A stretch of DNA of 64,000 nt, from NCBI GenBank assembly GCA_014654705.1, contig JACVZY010000104.1, forward strand, positions 1 to 64,000, in the 5' to 3' direction. Source of the DNA: Ignavibacteria bacterium (GTDB taxonomy: Bacteria > Bacteroidota > Ignavibacteria > Kapaibacteriales > UBA4661). The translations under genes were made by a program, and so were the position numbers. Below, one piece after another: positions 18,531 to 27,126 of this stretch (positions are counted from its first letter, which is position 1; the number at the start of each line of letters is the position of its first letter). Below the pieces are notes generated by a model. The model had not been told where the DNA came from. It ran no database searches and saw only the letters and a list, made by a program, of their open reading frames with translations.

Positions 18531-18734
18531 ATCTGGAAAAGAATGAAAGCATTACCCCATTGATCGGACAACATATATCGTCTGCACAGAATACCACGCT
18601 CCATGAATGATTCATCATCTATTGCGCCAGTAACGATGCGCCTTTGGAATAGGCTTACTCCGTAATAAGCGTTCAATCTCTCCGAGCGCATCGGCATTCT
18701 CCAAAAAATTACTATATTGCGCCCACCTAACAAA

Positions 18735-18768
18735 CCTCACAGAAGATATCGTTCTGTGAGGCTTTTTC
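18735..18768 (+). terminator. Intrinsic terminator hairpin
   Basis: A 10-bp perfect stem (CCTCACAGAA with TTCTGTGAGG), 7-nt loop, and a T-rich tail CTTTTTCTTT. It sits 205 nt after the FN3 gene and 33 nt before the pseudouridine synthase start, so it either ends the surface operon late or acts as a leader attenuator for the next gene. Confidence 0.7.
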
Positions 18769-18800
18769 TTTCGTTGCAGTTCACCTGCCTTCAAAAGAGC

Positions 18801-19634
18801 ATGAAACCTCACCAAAAAAATCAATCATCAAGCGCACGGCAACAACCCACGAAGCCTGACATTCTCTTTGAGGATGAGCACATTCTCGTTCTGGCAAAGC
18901 CTGCCGGACTGCTGACACTACCCGACCGCTTCAATCAGGCGTTACCGAACCTTCGTACGATCCTTGTGGAGCGCTATGGCACAATCTTCGTGGTGCATCG
19001 TATTGACCGTGAGACAAGCGGAGTGATGCTCTTCTGCAAGACCGCCGAAGCGCACAAGGCATTGAGCGAGCAGTTTGAAACCCGCTCTGTGCGTAAAATT
19101 TATCATGCACTGGCACAAGGGCGCTTTGAGCAGGAAGAACTCGCTATTGATATTCCGCTTCACGCCGACCCCGCACGTCCGGGCTTGATGTCTCCATCGG
19201 TGCGCGGTAAAGAATCCCTGACACAAGTGCGGGTGCTGAAGCGCTTCCGCATGGCAACACTACTGGAATGTGAGCTGATTACCGGACGACAGCACCAAAT
19301 TCGTGTTCACTGCGCGGCAGTAGGTCATCCACTCTTGGTGGACAAGGACTATGGCGGCTTAGATGAGTTTATGCTTTCGTCGGTGAAGCGCAAGTATAAC
19401 GTCGGCAAGCACGAAGAAGAAAAGCCCTTAATGACCCGCACGACTCTTCACGCCTTCAGTATGACGTTCACGCACCCCGCCACGCAGGAAGCGATGAGTT
19501 TTGAAGCGCCGTATCCGAAAGATTTCAAGGCACTCCTGCAAGCACTGGATAAGTATGCTTCCTATAAAAACTTTGCTCTTCCAAGCGCCGCACGATGCGA
19601 GGATGTGAGCGATTGGCAGGAGTTTTTGGGGTAA
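18801..19634 (+). CDS. RluA-family pseudouridine synthase
   Basis: The 277-residue protein is a standard RluA-type enzyme that isomerises uridine to pseudouridine in rRNA or tRNA. It opens with ILFEDEHILVLAKPAGLLT, carries the catalytic Asp (residue 69) in HRIDRETSG, and has the later family motifs ECELITGRQHQIRVH and GHPLLVDKDYGG. There is no N-terminal S4 domain, as in RluA and TruC types. Which RNA position it modifies cannot be told. The frame is open back to 18717, but that would place the terminator hairpin at 18735 inside the coding region; Met 18801 starts a normal N-terminus. It stands alone between two terminators or gaps. Confidence 0.92.
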   Translation: MKPHQKNQSSSARQQPTKPDILFEDEHILVLAKPAGLLTLPDRFNQALPNLRTILVERYGTIFVVHRIDRETSGVMLFCKTAEAHKALSEQFETRSVRKIYHALAQGRFEQEELAIDIPLHADPARPGLMSPSVRGKESLTQVRVLKRFRMATLLECELITGRQHQIRVHCAAVGHPLLVDKDYGGLDEFMLSSVKRKYNVGKHEEEKPLMTRTTLHAFSMTFTHPATQEAMSFEAPYPKDFKALLQALDKYASYKNFALPSAARCEDVSDWQEFLG

Positions 19635-19730
19635 CGATGATGACCGATTTGGCATACGATTCGGTCGGAACATACTATTTCCGGTGTCACAACCAACAAC
19701 ACATTTCTCCACCATTCTCTTTTTGCTGCT

Positions 19731-21644
19731 ATGAACCGTTTTGTCTTTTCTTTTTTTGTTTGCATCCTTGCAAGCTCTTTTGCACTTATTGCCCAGACTT
19801 CACCCGCTCAAGTAGCTGAAGATTCGGCATTCGTGCGGGAAAATTACGTTAAAACCGAAGTTTCAATACCGATGCGGGACGGTACGAAGCTCTTTACGAC
19901 TATCTATGCACCCAAAGATGCCTCCGAGACCAATAAATACCCCATCATCATGCAGCGCACCTGTTACAGCGTAGAACCCTACGGTGCGGACAAATACGAA
20001 AAACTTCTCTCGCCGAGCCGCACGATGATGCGCGAAAAATACATCGTCGTCTATCAGGACGTGCGCGGGCGCTGGATGTCCGAAGGGACGTGGACAAATA
20101 TGACGCCGCATCTCCCAAGCAAAAAAGCCAAAACTGAGGTGGATGAAGCATCCGATACCTTCGATACGATTGAATGGCTTTTGAAAAATGTGAAATTCCA
20201 TAACGGGCGCGTGGGACAGTGGGGCATTTCCTATCCCGGTTATTATGCTATTGCAGGCGCATTGGCGCAGCATCCCGCGCTCAAAGCCTCATCGCCGCAA
20301 GCACCTATCGCTGACTTTTTCTTTGATGACTTCCATCACAACGGTGCAATGACGCTGGGCTATTTCATGGCATATCCACTTTTCGGTGTGCAGAAGCCAA
20401 AACCAACGTCCGAGCAATGGTATGAATGGCTCAAGCCCGGCACCCGCGACGGGTGGCAGTTCCAAATGGATATTGGTCCGCTCAAAAACGCCACCGAGCG
20501 CTATTACAAAGACAATTTCTTCTGGAACGAAATGGTCGAGCACCCGAACTATGATGATTTTTGGAAAAAGCGCAATTTGCTCCCGCACCTGAAAAATATC
20601 AAACACGCCGTAATGATTGTTGGCGGCTGGTTCGATGCCGAAGACCTCTACGGACCGCTTAATATCTACAAAACGGTGGAGAAAAATAATCCCGGCACCT
20701 ACAACACTATCGTCATGGGACCCTTCGGGCACGGCGACTGGGCGCGTGACCAAGCACACCACCTGCATAGCAACATCTACTTTGGCGACAGCATTTCAAC
20801 GTTTTATCAGCGTGACATTGAAGCCAAGTTTTTCCGCCACTTCCTGAAAGAAGCAGGAGACGGGAAATCGGGCTTGCCGGAAGCATATATGTTCGATACG
20901 GGCAAAAAAATATGGCGTACCTTCAATGAGTACCCACTCAAGTCCGCAAAGCAGACGAAACTCTACTTCCACGATGGCGGTAAACTGGCGCAAACTCCGC
21001 CGGACAGCACAGCAAAGCAACCTTTTACCGAGTACGTGAGCGACCCTGCTAAACCTGTTCCCTACACCGAAGACCGCACGACGCTGATGGGAATCACCAT
21101 GCGCAAATACATGAGCGAAGACCAGCGTTTTGCTTCGCAGCGTCCCGACGTGCTCACGTTCCAAACCGACACGCTCACCGAAGACATGACGCTTGGTGGT
21201 GAAATCACCGCAGCGTTGAAAGTGGCTACAACGGGCACGGATGCTGATTGGGTGGTGAAGTTGATTGATGTCTATCCGGGCAATGAACCGAATCATGCCT
21301 ATATGCCGCACAAAAACATCGTTCTGGGCGGGTATCAGCAAATGGTTCGTTCGGAAATCATGCGTTCACGCTTCCGCAAGAGCTTCGAGAAGCCGGAGCC
21401 GCTGAAACCGAACGAAATCACGCCGATTACGTTCCGCCTGCAAGACGTTCTGCACACGTTCAAAAAAGGACACCGCATTATGATTCAGGTGCAAAGCACA
21501 TGGTTCCCCGCTTTCGACCGCAACCCGCAGAAATACGTGGAGAACATTTACAAAGCCAACGCGGAAGATTTCATCAAAGCCACGCACCGCGTCTATCATA
21601 CGAAGAATGATGCGAGTTATGTGCAGGTAGAAGTGATTGAGTAA
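19731..21644 (+). CDS. Exported CocE/NonD-type hydrolase (X-Pro dipeptidyl-peptidase S15)
   Basis: The 637-residue enzyme begins with a signal peptide (FVFSFFVCILASSFALIAQ). An alpha/beta hydrolase domain follows, with the nucleophile Ser 167 in GQWGISYPGYY, an oxyanion-type Tyr in MQRTCYS, and the catalytic His in GPFGHGDW. The last about 200 residues are the jelly-roll domain typical of S15/CocE enzymes (EDMTLGGEITAALKVAT, ITFRLQDVLHTFKKGHRIMI). These enzymes cleave acyl bonds such as Xaa-Pro dipeptides or glutaryl and ester substrates; the substrate here is open. Location is periplasm or outside. It starts with ATG 19731, which opens the signal peptide, and is followed by a clear terminator at 21671. 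Confidence 0.9.
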   Translation: MNRFVFSFFVCILASSFALIAQTSPAQVAEDSAFVRENYVKTEVSIPMRDGTKLFTTIYAPKDASETNKYPIIMQRTCYSVEPYGADKYEKLLSPSRTMMREKYIVVYQDVRGRWMSEGTWTNMTPHLPSKKAKTEVDEASDTFDTIEWLLKNVKFHNGRVGQWGISYPGYYAIAGALAQHPALKASSPQAPIADFFFDDFHHNGAMTLGYFMAYPLFGVQKPKPTSEQWYEWLKPGTRDGWQFQMDIGPLKNATERYYKDNFFWNEMVEHPNYDDFWKKRNLLPHLKNIKHAVMIVGGWFDAEDLYGPLNIYKTVEKNNPGTYNTIVMGPFGHGDWARDQAHHLHSNIYFGDSISTFYQRDIEAKFFRHFLKEAGDGKSGLPEAYMFDTGKKIWRTFNEYPLKSAKQTKLYFHDGGKLAQTPPDSTAKQPFTEYVSDPAKPVPYTEDRTTLMGITMRKYMSEDQRFASQRPDVLTFQTDTLTEDMTLGGEITAALKVATTGTDADWVVKLIDVYPGNEPNHAYMPHKNIVLGGYQQMVRSEIMRSRFRKSFEKPEPLKPNEITPITFRLQDVLHTFKKGHRIMIQVQSTWFPAFDRNPQKYVENIYKANAEDFIKATHRVYHTKNDASYVQVEVIE

Positions 21645-21670
21645 CAATGCTGGGTTAATAATTTCTTCTC

Positions 21671-21704
21671 GCCCCGCACGTGTTCTCGCTTGCGGGGCTT
21701 TTGT
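21671..21704 (+). terminator. Intrinsic terminator
   Basis: An 8-bp GC-rich stem (GCCCCGCA with TGCGGGGC), 12-nt loop, then TTTTG. It lies 26 nt after the S15 hydrolase gene. Confidence 0.85.
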
Positions 21705-21770
21705 TTGCCTATAAGGTTAGAAAACACTAGATTTGCGGGCGTTACCATTTCAGATACTTTGTTTTCAGAC

Positions 21771-22331
21771 ATGACCACACTCCTCCAAACCCCACGCCTC
21801 CGCTTACGTGCCTTCACGCCTGAAGACGCTCCACGCCTCGCCGCGCTGGATGCCGACACAGACGTGCTGCGCTACATCGGGCAGCCGATGGCAACGTCGC
21901 TTCAAGGCTACGAAGAATTTATCGCAGCGCTGGAGCAAAAATACTATGCGAATAAGGAGTCATCGCCGCTCTACGGCTTTTGGGCGGCAGAAGAGCGCGA
22001 AACGGGTACGTTCTTGGGGTGGTATTTGCTGCGTCCAGCGTTGGACTACCGTTTTGCCAAAGAAGCTGAGTACGAAGCGGGGCAAGTCGAGATTGGCTAC
22101 CGTTTTCATCATGCCGTCTGGGGCAAAGGCTACGCCACCGAAGGCGCACAGGAACTGGTGAGAAGAGCGCTCATGGAAGAGCGCACAAAAGCGATTGTTT
22201 CACTGGCACTCGTGGAAAATCGTGCTTCCACGCGGGTAATGGAGAAATGTGGTTTAGTGCCGGACGGTGAGGTTGTTTTGCCGGGCTATGCAATGCGCGG
22301 CATTCGGTATAAACTTCTCAAAACCGCATAA
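21771..22331 (+). CDS. GNAT-family N-acetyltransferase (RimJ/RimL-like)
   Basis: The 186-residue protein matches the Acetyltransf_3 layout. It opens with LLQTPRLRLRAFTPEDAPRL and has EIGYRFHHAVWGKGYATEGA, which includes the acetyl-CoA binding turn, then the C-terminal SLALVENRASTRVMEKCGL. Enzymes of this type acetylate ribosomal protein N-termini or small amines using acetyl-CoA; the acceptor is not predictable. The frame is open upstream to 21690, but that start lies inside the terminator; ATG 21771 gives a family-typical N-terminus. MgtC follows 19 nt after the stop, so the two are probably co-transcribed, though no functional link is known. Confidence 0.9.
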   Translation: MTTLLQTPRLRLRAFTPEDAPRLAALDADTDVLRYIGQPMATSLQGYEEFIAALEQKYYANKESSPLYGFWAAEERETGTFLGWYLLRPALDYRFAKEAEYEAGQVEIGYRFHHAVWGKGYATEGAQELVRRALMEERTKAIVSLALVENRASTRVMEKCGLVPDGEVVLPGYAMRGIRYKLLKTA

Positions 22332-22350
22332 AAACTTCAAGGAAGAAATA

Positions 22351-23055
22351 ATGTCCCCCATAGAATTTGCTATCAAACTCGCTGTTGCTTTTGGGCTTGG
22401 CGCTGCCATCGGTTTTGAACGGCAGTGGCAGCACCGAAGCGCCGGATTACGCACGAACACACTCGTTGCGCTTGGTTCGGCGGCGTATATTCTCATTTCG
22501 GAAGTGATTTTGGGAAAATCCGGCGATCCGACCCGCATTGCGGGACAAATCGTCGTTGGTGTTGGTTTTTTGGGTTCGGGTGTGATTATGCGCGAAGGCT
22601 TCAACGTGCAAGGGCTGAACACGGCAGCAACTATATGGTGTTCGGCGGCAGTTGGGTGTTTGTCCGGTTTTGGTTTGTTCGCCGAAGCAGCAATATCGGC
22701 ATCGGCAGTCATCTTGGCGCACCTTACCTTGCGCCCGCTTGGCAAATTGCTCAATCGCCGCCCTTTGCAGCGCAATGACATGAACACCGCGTATTATCTC
22801 ATTATCACCGCCGACAAAGCCAGCGAATCCGCCATACGCGAGCAGGTGATAGAACTTGTCAGTAATTCCGAGCAGTTGGCGCTAAATATGCTCAAAAGCG
22901 CGGCGAAAAGCGCGGAACAAAGTCTCATCAGCGCAGAGATTCTCACGCGCAAGCCCGAAGAGCGTGTCATTGAGGCAATAACGGGCAAAATGTTGTTGCA
23001 GCGCGGCGTGAGCGCGGCGCATTGGGAACTGCGCTCACATGAGCAGGAGTATTGA
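22351..23055 (+). CDS. MgtC/SapB family membrane protein
   Basis: The 234-residue protein has the MgtC N-terminal membrane domain with FGLGAAIGFERQW and HRSAGLRTNTLVALGSAA, both family signatures, then GVGFLGSGVIMREG and TAATIWCSAAVG. About five transmembrane helices end near residue 135, followed by a soluble C-terminal domain (about 145-234) with ACT-like strands. MgtC-type proteins help growth in low magnesium and modulate membrane energetics; their direct activity is debated. The start ATG 22351 has a GGAAG ribosome-binding site 7 nt upstream; longer starts would overlap the acetyltransferase gene. It forms a two-gene unit with that gene. Confidence 0.92.
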   Translation: MSPIEFAIKLAVAFGLGAAIGFERQWQHRSAGLRTNTLVALGSAAYILISEVILGKSGDPTRIAGQIVVGVGFLGSGVIMREGFNVQGLNTAATIWCSAAVGCLSGFGLFAEAAISASAVILAHLTLRPLGKLLNRRPLQRNDMNTAYYLIITADKASESAIREQVIELVSNSEQLALNMLKSAAKSAEQSLISAEILTRKPEERVIEAITGKMLLQRGVSAAHWELRSHEQEY

Positions 23056-23119
23056 GCAAGGTTGCCTATTGTCCCGACCATAATTCATGATTTTTCATTC
23101 GTACCTTGAAATTCACACC

Positions 23120-23818
23120 ATGACTTTCGGAGACCGCCTCTACACCTTTTACACCACACTCCGCCTCGAATCACCATTGCCAAGCGGTATAGAGGCAATG
23201 AATCCCTATCTGCGCCCCGAAACGCAGGCGTGTGTACGTGCCTTTTGCGACAAGTATTTTGCTGACAAAAAGAGTAATCGTGTTTCGGTCTGGGGCATCA
23301 ATCCCGGTCGCTTCGGCGGTGGCTTGACGGGGTTGTCTTTCACCGACCCCGTGATTTTACGGGAGATTTGCGGTATTCAGAACACATTGGGCACAAAGCA
23401 CGAGCTTTCGGCAGAATACGTCTGGAGCGTGATTGCGGAGTATGGCGGAGCGGAGCGCTTTTTCGGGGATTTTTTCTTGACTGCACTCTGCCCGCTCGGC
23501 TTTGTGAAGCAAAAAGAGGCGAGTGAAATCAACTATAATTTTTACGATGATAAAGCACTATTTCAAGCCGTGAAGTCGTTTATGGTCGAGACGATGCAGC
23601 AGCAAATCGCTATGGGATTGCGCCAAGATGTGGCTATTTGCTTCGGCACAGGCAAGCTGCATAGCGCTTTTGAGGCAATCAACGCAGAGTACAGCTTTTT
23701 TGAACGGATATTACCGCTTGAGCATCCACGCTTTATCATGCAGTATCGCCGTAAAGAAATAGCACAGTATCGGCAAAAATATATGGATGTGTTGAGCTTG
23801 GTGCTAGGGCAGTCGTGA
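23120..23818 (+). CDS. SMUG2-like uracil-DNA glycosylase family protein (DUF4918)
   Basis: The 232-residue protein resembles the DUF4918/SMUG2 branch of the uracil-DNA glycosylase superfamily. The first motif is VWGINPGRFGGGLTGLSFTDP, where SMUG enzymes have GMNPGxxG and an Asn/Asp for catalysis. The body has FFLTALCPLGFV, and the second loop is LEHPRFIMQYR, matching the HPxxxxxQ leucine-loop area. Members remove uracil or related bases from DNA in base-excision repair. ATG 23120 is preferred over 23087 because it starts at the family N-terminus. The gene appears monocistronic, with no repair gene next to it. Family assignment is from memory of motifs. Confidence 0.78.
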   Translation: MTFGDRLYTFYTTLRLESPLPSGIEAMNPYLRPETQACVRAFCDKYFADKKSNRVSVWGINPGRFGGGLTGLSFTDPVILREICGIQNTLGTKHELSAEYVWSVIAEYGGAERFFGDFFLTALCPLGFVKQKEASEINYNFYDDKALFQAVKSFMVETMQQQIAMGLRQDVAICFGTGKLHSAFEAINAEYSFFERILPLEHPRFIMQYRRKEIAQYRQKYMDVLSLVLGQS

Positions 23819-23935
23819 AATAGCCGTTGGTTTTTTGGGAAATTCCTTGTACATTTATTGCCTTCATTCAGAGAGAAGTTACCGCAGCGTGTTTGCTGCT
23901 GAGAGTTTGTTTTCCCACACCATGTTTTTTTACTC

Positions 23936-24592
23936 ATGCAAGAATTTGCAACGATTATCATTGATTTTGATTCCACTCTTGTGCAGGTCGAATCCCTTGA
24001 AGACCTTGCTGATATTGCTCTGGCGAATGCTGATGACCGCTTGGAGCGCGTTCAGTCTATCGCCGACCTCACCAATCAAGCAATGACCGGCACGATGGGC
24101 TTCGATGAAGCACTTGCACGGCGTATTCCGCTTCTGGGCGCACGGCGCGAGCATTTGACGGAATTGGTGGAAGTTTTGAAGCAAAAATATACACCCTCTC
24201 TTTTGCGTAATACGGCGTGGTTCCGTGCAAACAGTGAGCGCTTGTACGTGGTGTCGGGTGGCTTTCGGGAGTTTATTGTTCCTGTGATGGAGCCGCTTGG
24301 ATTCAAGCCCGAGAATATCTTCGCCAATACATTTATCTTTGACGATGCAGGAAATATCACAGCGGCAGACACAGCAAATTTTTTATCGCAAGATGACGGT
24401 AAAACAAAACTGCTTCGGCATTTGAACTTACCCAAGCCGCGCCTTATCATTGGCGACGGCTTTAGTGATTACCAACTTCGTGCTAGTGGGGAATGCGAAG
24501 CCTTTTATGTGCTGACTGAAAACATCAATCGTTCCGAAGTGGTAAAACGTGCAGACCGCGTGCTGGCGAGTTTTGACGAGCTTTTGGGATGA
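23936..24592 (+). CDS. HAD-IB phosphatase, phosphoserine phosphatase-like
   Basis: The 218-residue protein is a HAD superfamily hydrolase with motif I IIDFDSTLV (nucleophile Asp 10, acid Asp 12), a helical cap at about 20-85, motif II VVSGGFREF, Lys in DDGKTKLL, and motif IV IIGDGFSDYQL. This is the SerB/HAD-IB pattern, and phosphoserine phosphatase, the last step of serine synthesis, is the likeliest activity. Homoserine kinase-type transfer or another phosphate monoester is possible. Length is normal for SerB without an ACT domain. No serA or serC is adjacent. The gene converges with an SDR gene, with 5 nt between stop codons. Confidence 0.85.
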   Translation: MQEFATIIIDFDSTLVQVESLEDLADIALANADDRLERVQSIADLTNQAMTGTMGFDEALARRIPLLGARREHLTELVEVLKQKYTPSLLRNTAWFRANSERLYVVSGGFREFIVPVMEPLGFKPENIFANTFIFDDAGNITAADTANFLSQDDGKTKLLRHLNLPKPRLIIGDGFSDYQLRASGECEAFYVLTENINRSEVVKRADRVLASFDELLG

Positions 24593-24597
24593 CGCTT

Positions 24598-25404
24598 TCA
24601 CGTTACTTTTGCCGTACGCAAAATCCGTGCAAAGAGCGTCGGCACAAAGCGCTTCAGATAAACACCCATTTTCTCGCGTCCTCCGATATACACTTCCAGC
24701 TTGTGCGCTCGAACAGCAGTAAGGATGCGCCGTGCGCATTCGTCCGCGCTCATGCCGTTTGCTTGCGCGTCGTCCATAACGTTTTGAGCCGCACCGTCGC
24801 CCGTGAGGGCATTGACAGAGACTTGCGTCTTGATAAATCCCGGGCAAATGATGGTCACGTGCAATCCGTCCCCATGCGTCTCAGCGCGGAGTGCATCGAA
24901 AAAGCCATGTAATGCGTGTTTTGCGGCGGAATAGCTGGAGCGAAGCGGTGTCCCGAACTTACCCACGAGGCTCGACACCACAACAAAATGTCCTGCTTTC
25001 CGCGCCAAAAATGAGGGCAAAAGCGCTTTGGTGAGCGCGACAGTCCCGAAATAATCAATTTCCATAATGCGCCTATCGACAGCAAGCGTGGTGTCCTTTG
25101 CCAGTGAGCGCTGCGAAATGCCGCCATTATGCAGCATCACATCCACCGTGCCTTTCCATGCAAGCGCTTCTTGCACTTTGCCGTGAAGTGAATCGCTATC
25201 GGCAAGGTCGAGCGGGAGAATAAGAAAATGTTCATCTGAAATGCTTGTAAAGCGCATACATTCTGCCTTCACACGCTCCAATTCATTTTGGCGGCGGGCA
25301 GAGAGAATGATGTTTGCGCCTTCTTGAGCAAACGCATGAACAAGCGCCTCGCCGATGCCCGATGAAGCGCCTGTTATCCAGACGGTTTTATTGGAAAAGC
25401 TCAT
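24598..25404 (-). CDS. Short-chain dehydrogenase/reductase
   Basis: A 268-residue classical SDR. The cofactor site is TGASSGIGEAL near residue 11; the NNAG motif is altered to HNGGIS; catalytic Ser is in VVSSLVGKFG and the YxxxK in SSYSAAKHAL. It would be an NAD(P)-linked oxidoreductase of the DHRS7/DltE-like type; the C-terminal about 30 residues (EKMGVYLKRFVPTLFARIL) look membrane-associating, as in DHRS7-type SDRs. Substrate is unknown. It ends 5 nt from the HAD phosphatase gene on the opposite strand. One of three SDR genes in the window, none adjacent to another. Confidence 0.92.
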   Translation of the reverse strand: MSFSNKTVWITGASSGIGEALVHAFAQEGANIILSARRQNELERVKAECMRFTSISDEHFLILPLDLADSDSLHGKVQEALAWKGTVDVMLHNGGISQRSLAKDTTLAVDRRIMEIDYFGTVALTKALLPSFLARKAGHFVVVSSLVGKFGTPLRSSYSAAKHALHGFFDALRAETHGDGLHVTIICPGFIKTQVSVNALTGDGAAQNVMDDAQANGMSADECARRILTAVRAHKLEVYIGGREKMGVYLKRFVPTLFARILRTAKVT

Positions 25405-25446
25405 GAGTTTATTGGAAATGAAGTTGAGAAAGCCTACCGTTTCTGC

Positions 25447-25476
25447 TGAAAAAGGCTATCCTTGTGAGATAGCCTT
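25447..25476 (-). terminator. Intrinsic terminator of the YceI gene
   Basis: Read on the minus strand: a 9-bp stem (AAGGCTATC with GATAGCCTT), 7-nt loop, then TTTTC. It lies 36 nt downstream of the YceI stop codon. Confidence 0.75.
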
Positions 25477-25511
25477 GTCGCTTGATGCTCATAAAGCGCA
25501 TTGCTGTGCGC

Positions 25512-26096
25512 TTACTTCTTAATCAATTCAATGTTAATGTCAAGATTTACGTCATTACCTACCAAGAGTTCGCCTGCTGCTAATTTGCCATTCCATGTTA
25601 AGCCCCACTGCGTTCTATCAATCACCCCACTAAGTTTGAAGCCGGCTTTGGTATTCTTGTAAGGATCGACGACTGTTCCTTTATAGATAACATCGAGAGT
25701 AATTTCTTTGGTGATGCCATGCATCGTGAAATCGCCCGTCAAGATGTACTTTTTTTGACCAGTGGCTTTGAGCGATTTACTTACAAACTGGATAGATGGG
25801 TACTTTGCCACATCAAAGAAGTCCGCAGACTTCAAGTGTCCGTCACGTTTTGCATCTTCGGTATTGATACTGCTGGCATCAATCGTGAAATCAATTTTTG
25901 CATCAGAGAAATCGGGTTTGTCCGAGAGCACAGTACCGTCAAACTTGACAAATTTTCCTTCTGTTTCGGAAATACCAAAGTGAGCGATGGAGAAGCCTAC
26001 TTTGGCGTGGGAAGCATCGTAGCCCCATTTTGTAGTTTGTGCGATGACAAAGGTTGTGTTGATAAGCAGTGCTGCAAGAATCAAGAGCGTTTTCAT
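25512..26096 (-). CDS. YceI-family periplasmic lipid-binding protein
   Basis: The 194-residue protein has a signal peptide (MKTLLILAALLINTTFVIAQ) and one YceI domain. The hallmark motifs are present: WGYDASHAKVGFSIAHFG, IDFTIDASSINTEDAKRDGHL with SADFFDVAKYP, FTMHGITKEI and FKLSGVIDRTQWGL. YceI proteins form an extended lipocalin-like barrel that binds isoprenoids or other lipids in the periplasm; some respond to osmotic or acid stress. ATG 26096 directly starts the signal peptide; an upstream Met at 26123 would add nine residues. It has its own terminator. Confidence 0.93.
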   Translation of the reverse strand: MKTLLILAALLINTTFVIAQTTKWGYDASHAKVGFSIAHFGISETEGKFVKFDGTVLSDKPDFSDAKIDFTIDASSINTEDAKRDGHLKSADFFDVAKYPSIQFVSKSLKATGQKKYILTGDFTMHGITKEITLDVIYKGTVVDPYKNTKAGFKLSGVIDRTQWGLTWNGKLAAGELLVGNDVNLDINIELIKK

Positions 26097-26153
26097 GGCT
26101 AAATATAGTAAAAAATATTTCAAAAAAATGAGTTGATAAAATTTTGCCGAACT

Positions 26154-27008
26154 TTATGCAAATACAGCGCTTTCTGCCACATGTTTCCATGAAGCAATAT
26201 CTTTTTGAACGCTTTCTAGCTTTGCTGTGAGTGTTCCAAGAGCAATTTTGCCAAGCGGTAAGCGCAAGGGCGGTTCGGCGGCGGCTACGACCTGTATGAT
26301 TGCTTGGGCTGCTTTGTACGGATCGCCTTCTTGCTTGCCGTTCACGAGCTGCATCCGCTCTCGAAACGCCCCTGCCGTTGCGTCGTAGGCAGTAAGTCGT
26401 GCAGACGCTTGACGAAGAGAATCACCCGCGAAATTGGTGCGAAATGGTCCCGGTTCAACGATAGTAAGTCGTATGCCAAGCGGTGCTATTTCCGCCGCCA
26501 GAGCCTCGCTAAAACCCTCCAGCGCGAATTTACTTGCATTATACACGCCAAATCCCGGCATTGCCTTGAAGCCACCATGCGAGGAAATCTGCACAATGTG
26601 TCCACTTTGCTGTTGGCGGAAGATAGGAAGCACTGCTTGGGTGATTTGCAACGCGCCAAAAACATTTGCCTCAAATACCCCACGTACCTCATCAATACTT
26701 GCCTCTTCAATCGCTCCTGCGAACCCGAATCCTGCATTATTGACCAGTACATCCAAACGACCAAAGCGAGACCGTACTATATCGAAGGCGGAGCGTATGT
26801 CGTTTGGCTTGGTGAGATCAAGCGTGAGTGCAAAAGCACGGTCGTGATGGGTCTCGTTGAACGCTTCTGTTTGTGCGGGATTACGGAATGTGCCGATAAT
26901 AAACTCACCTTTCGCTATCACTGCGTCTGCAAGCGCTTTGCCCAAGCCGCTCGAAATACCGGTGATAAACCAAATTTGTTGCTCCGTTCGATGTGCTTCT
27001 TCGCTCAT
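26154..27008 (-). CDS. Short-chain dehydrogenase/reductase
   Basis: The 284-residue SDR has TGISSGLGKAL for cofactor binding, VNNAGFGFAGAIEE, Ser in VQISSHGGFKAM, and YxxxK in GVYNASKFALEGFSEAL. The C-terminal IVEPGPFRTNF and the final helix fit the oxidoreductases often paired with AraC regulators. It is NAD(P)-dependent with unknown substrate. It lies downstream of an AraC-family regulator on the same strand with a 118-nt gap, and that regulator is the obvious candidate to control it. Start is ATG 27008. Confidence 0.92.
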   Translation of the reverse strand: MSEEAHRTEQQIWFITGISSGLGKALADAVIAKGEFIIGTFRNPAQTEAFNETHHDRAFALTLDLTKPNDIRSAFDIVRSRFGRLDVLVNNAGFGFAGAIEEASIDEVRGVFEANVFGALQITQAVLPIFRQQQSGHIVQISSHGGFKAMPGFGVYNASKFALEGFSEALAAEIAPLGIRLTIVEPGPFRTNFAGDSLRQASARLTAYDATAGAFRERMQLVNGKQEGDPYKAAQAIIQVVAAAEPPLRLPLGKIALGTLTAKLESVQKDIASWKHVAESAVFA

Positions 27009-27126
27009 GACGCTACCTCCTCTTTGTACATTTGTACCATGACAATATTTTCCTCAAAAAATAGATAAAGTGAAAACTAACGGTACAAAAGTAGCATAGA
27101 AACTAGCTTCCTAGGTAGAAGAGAAT

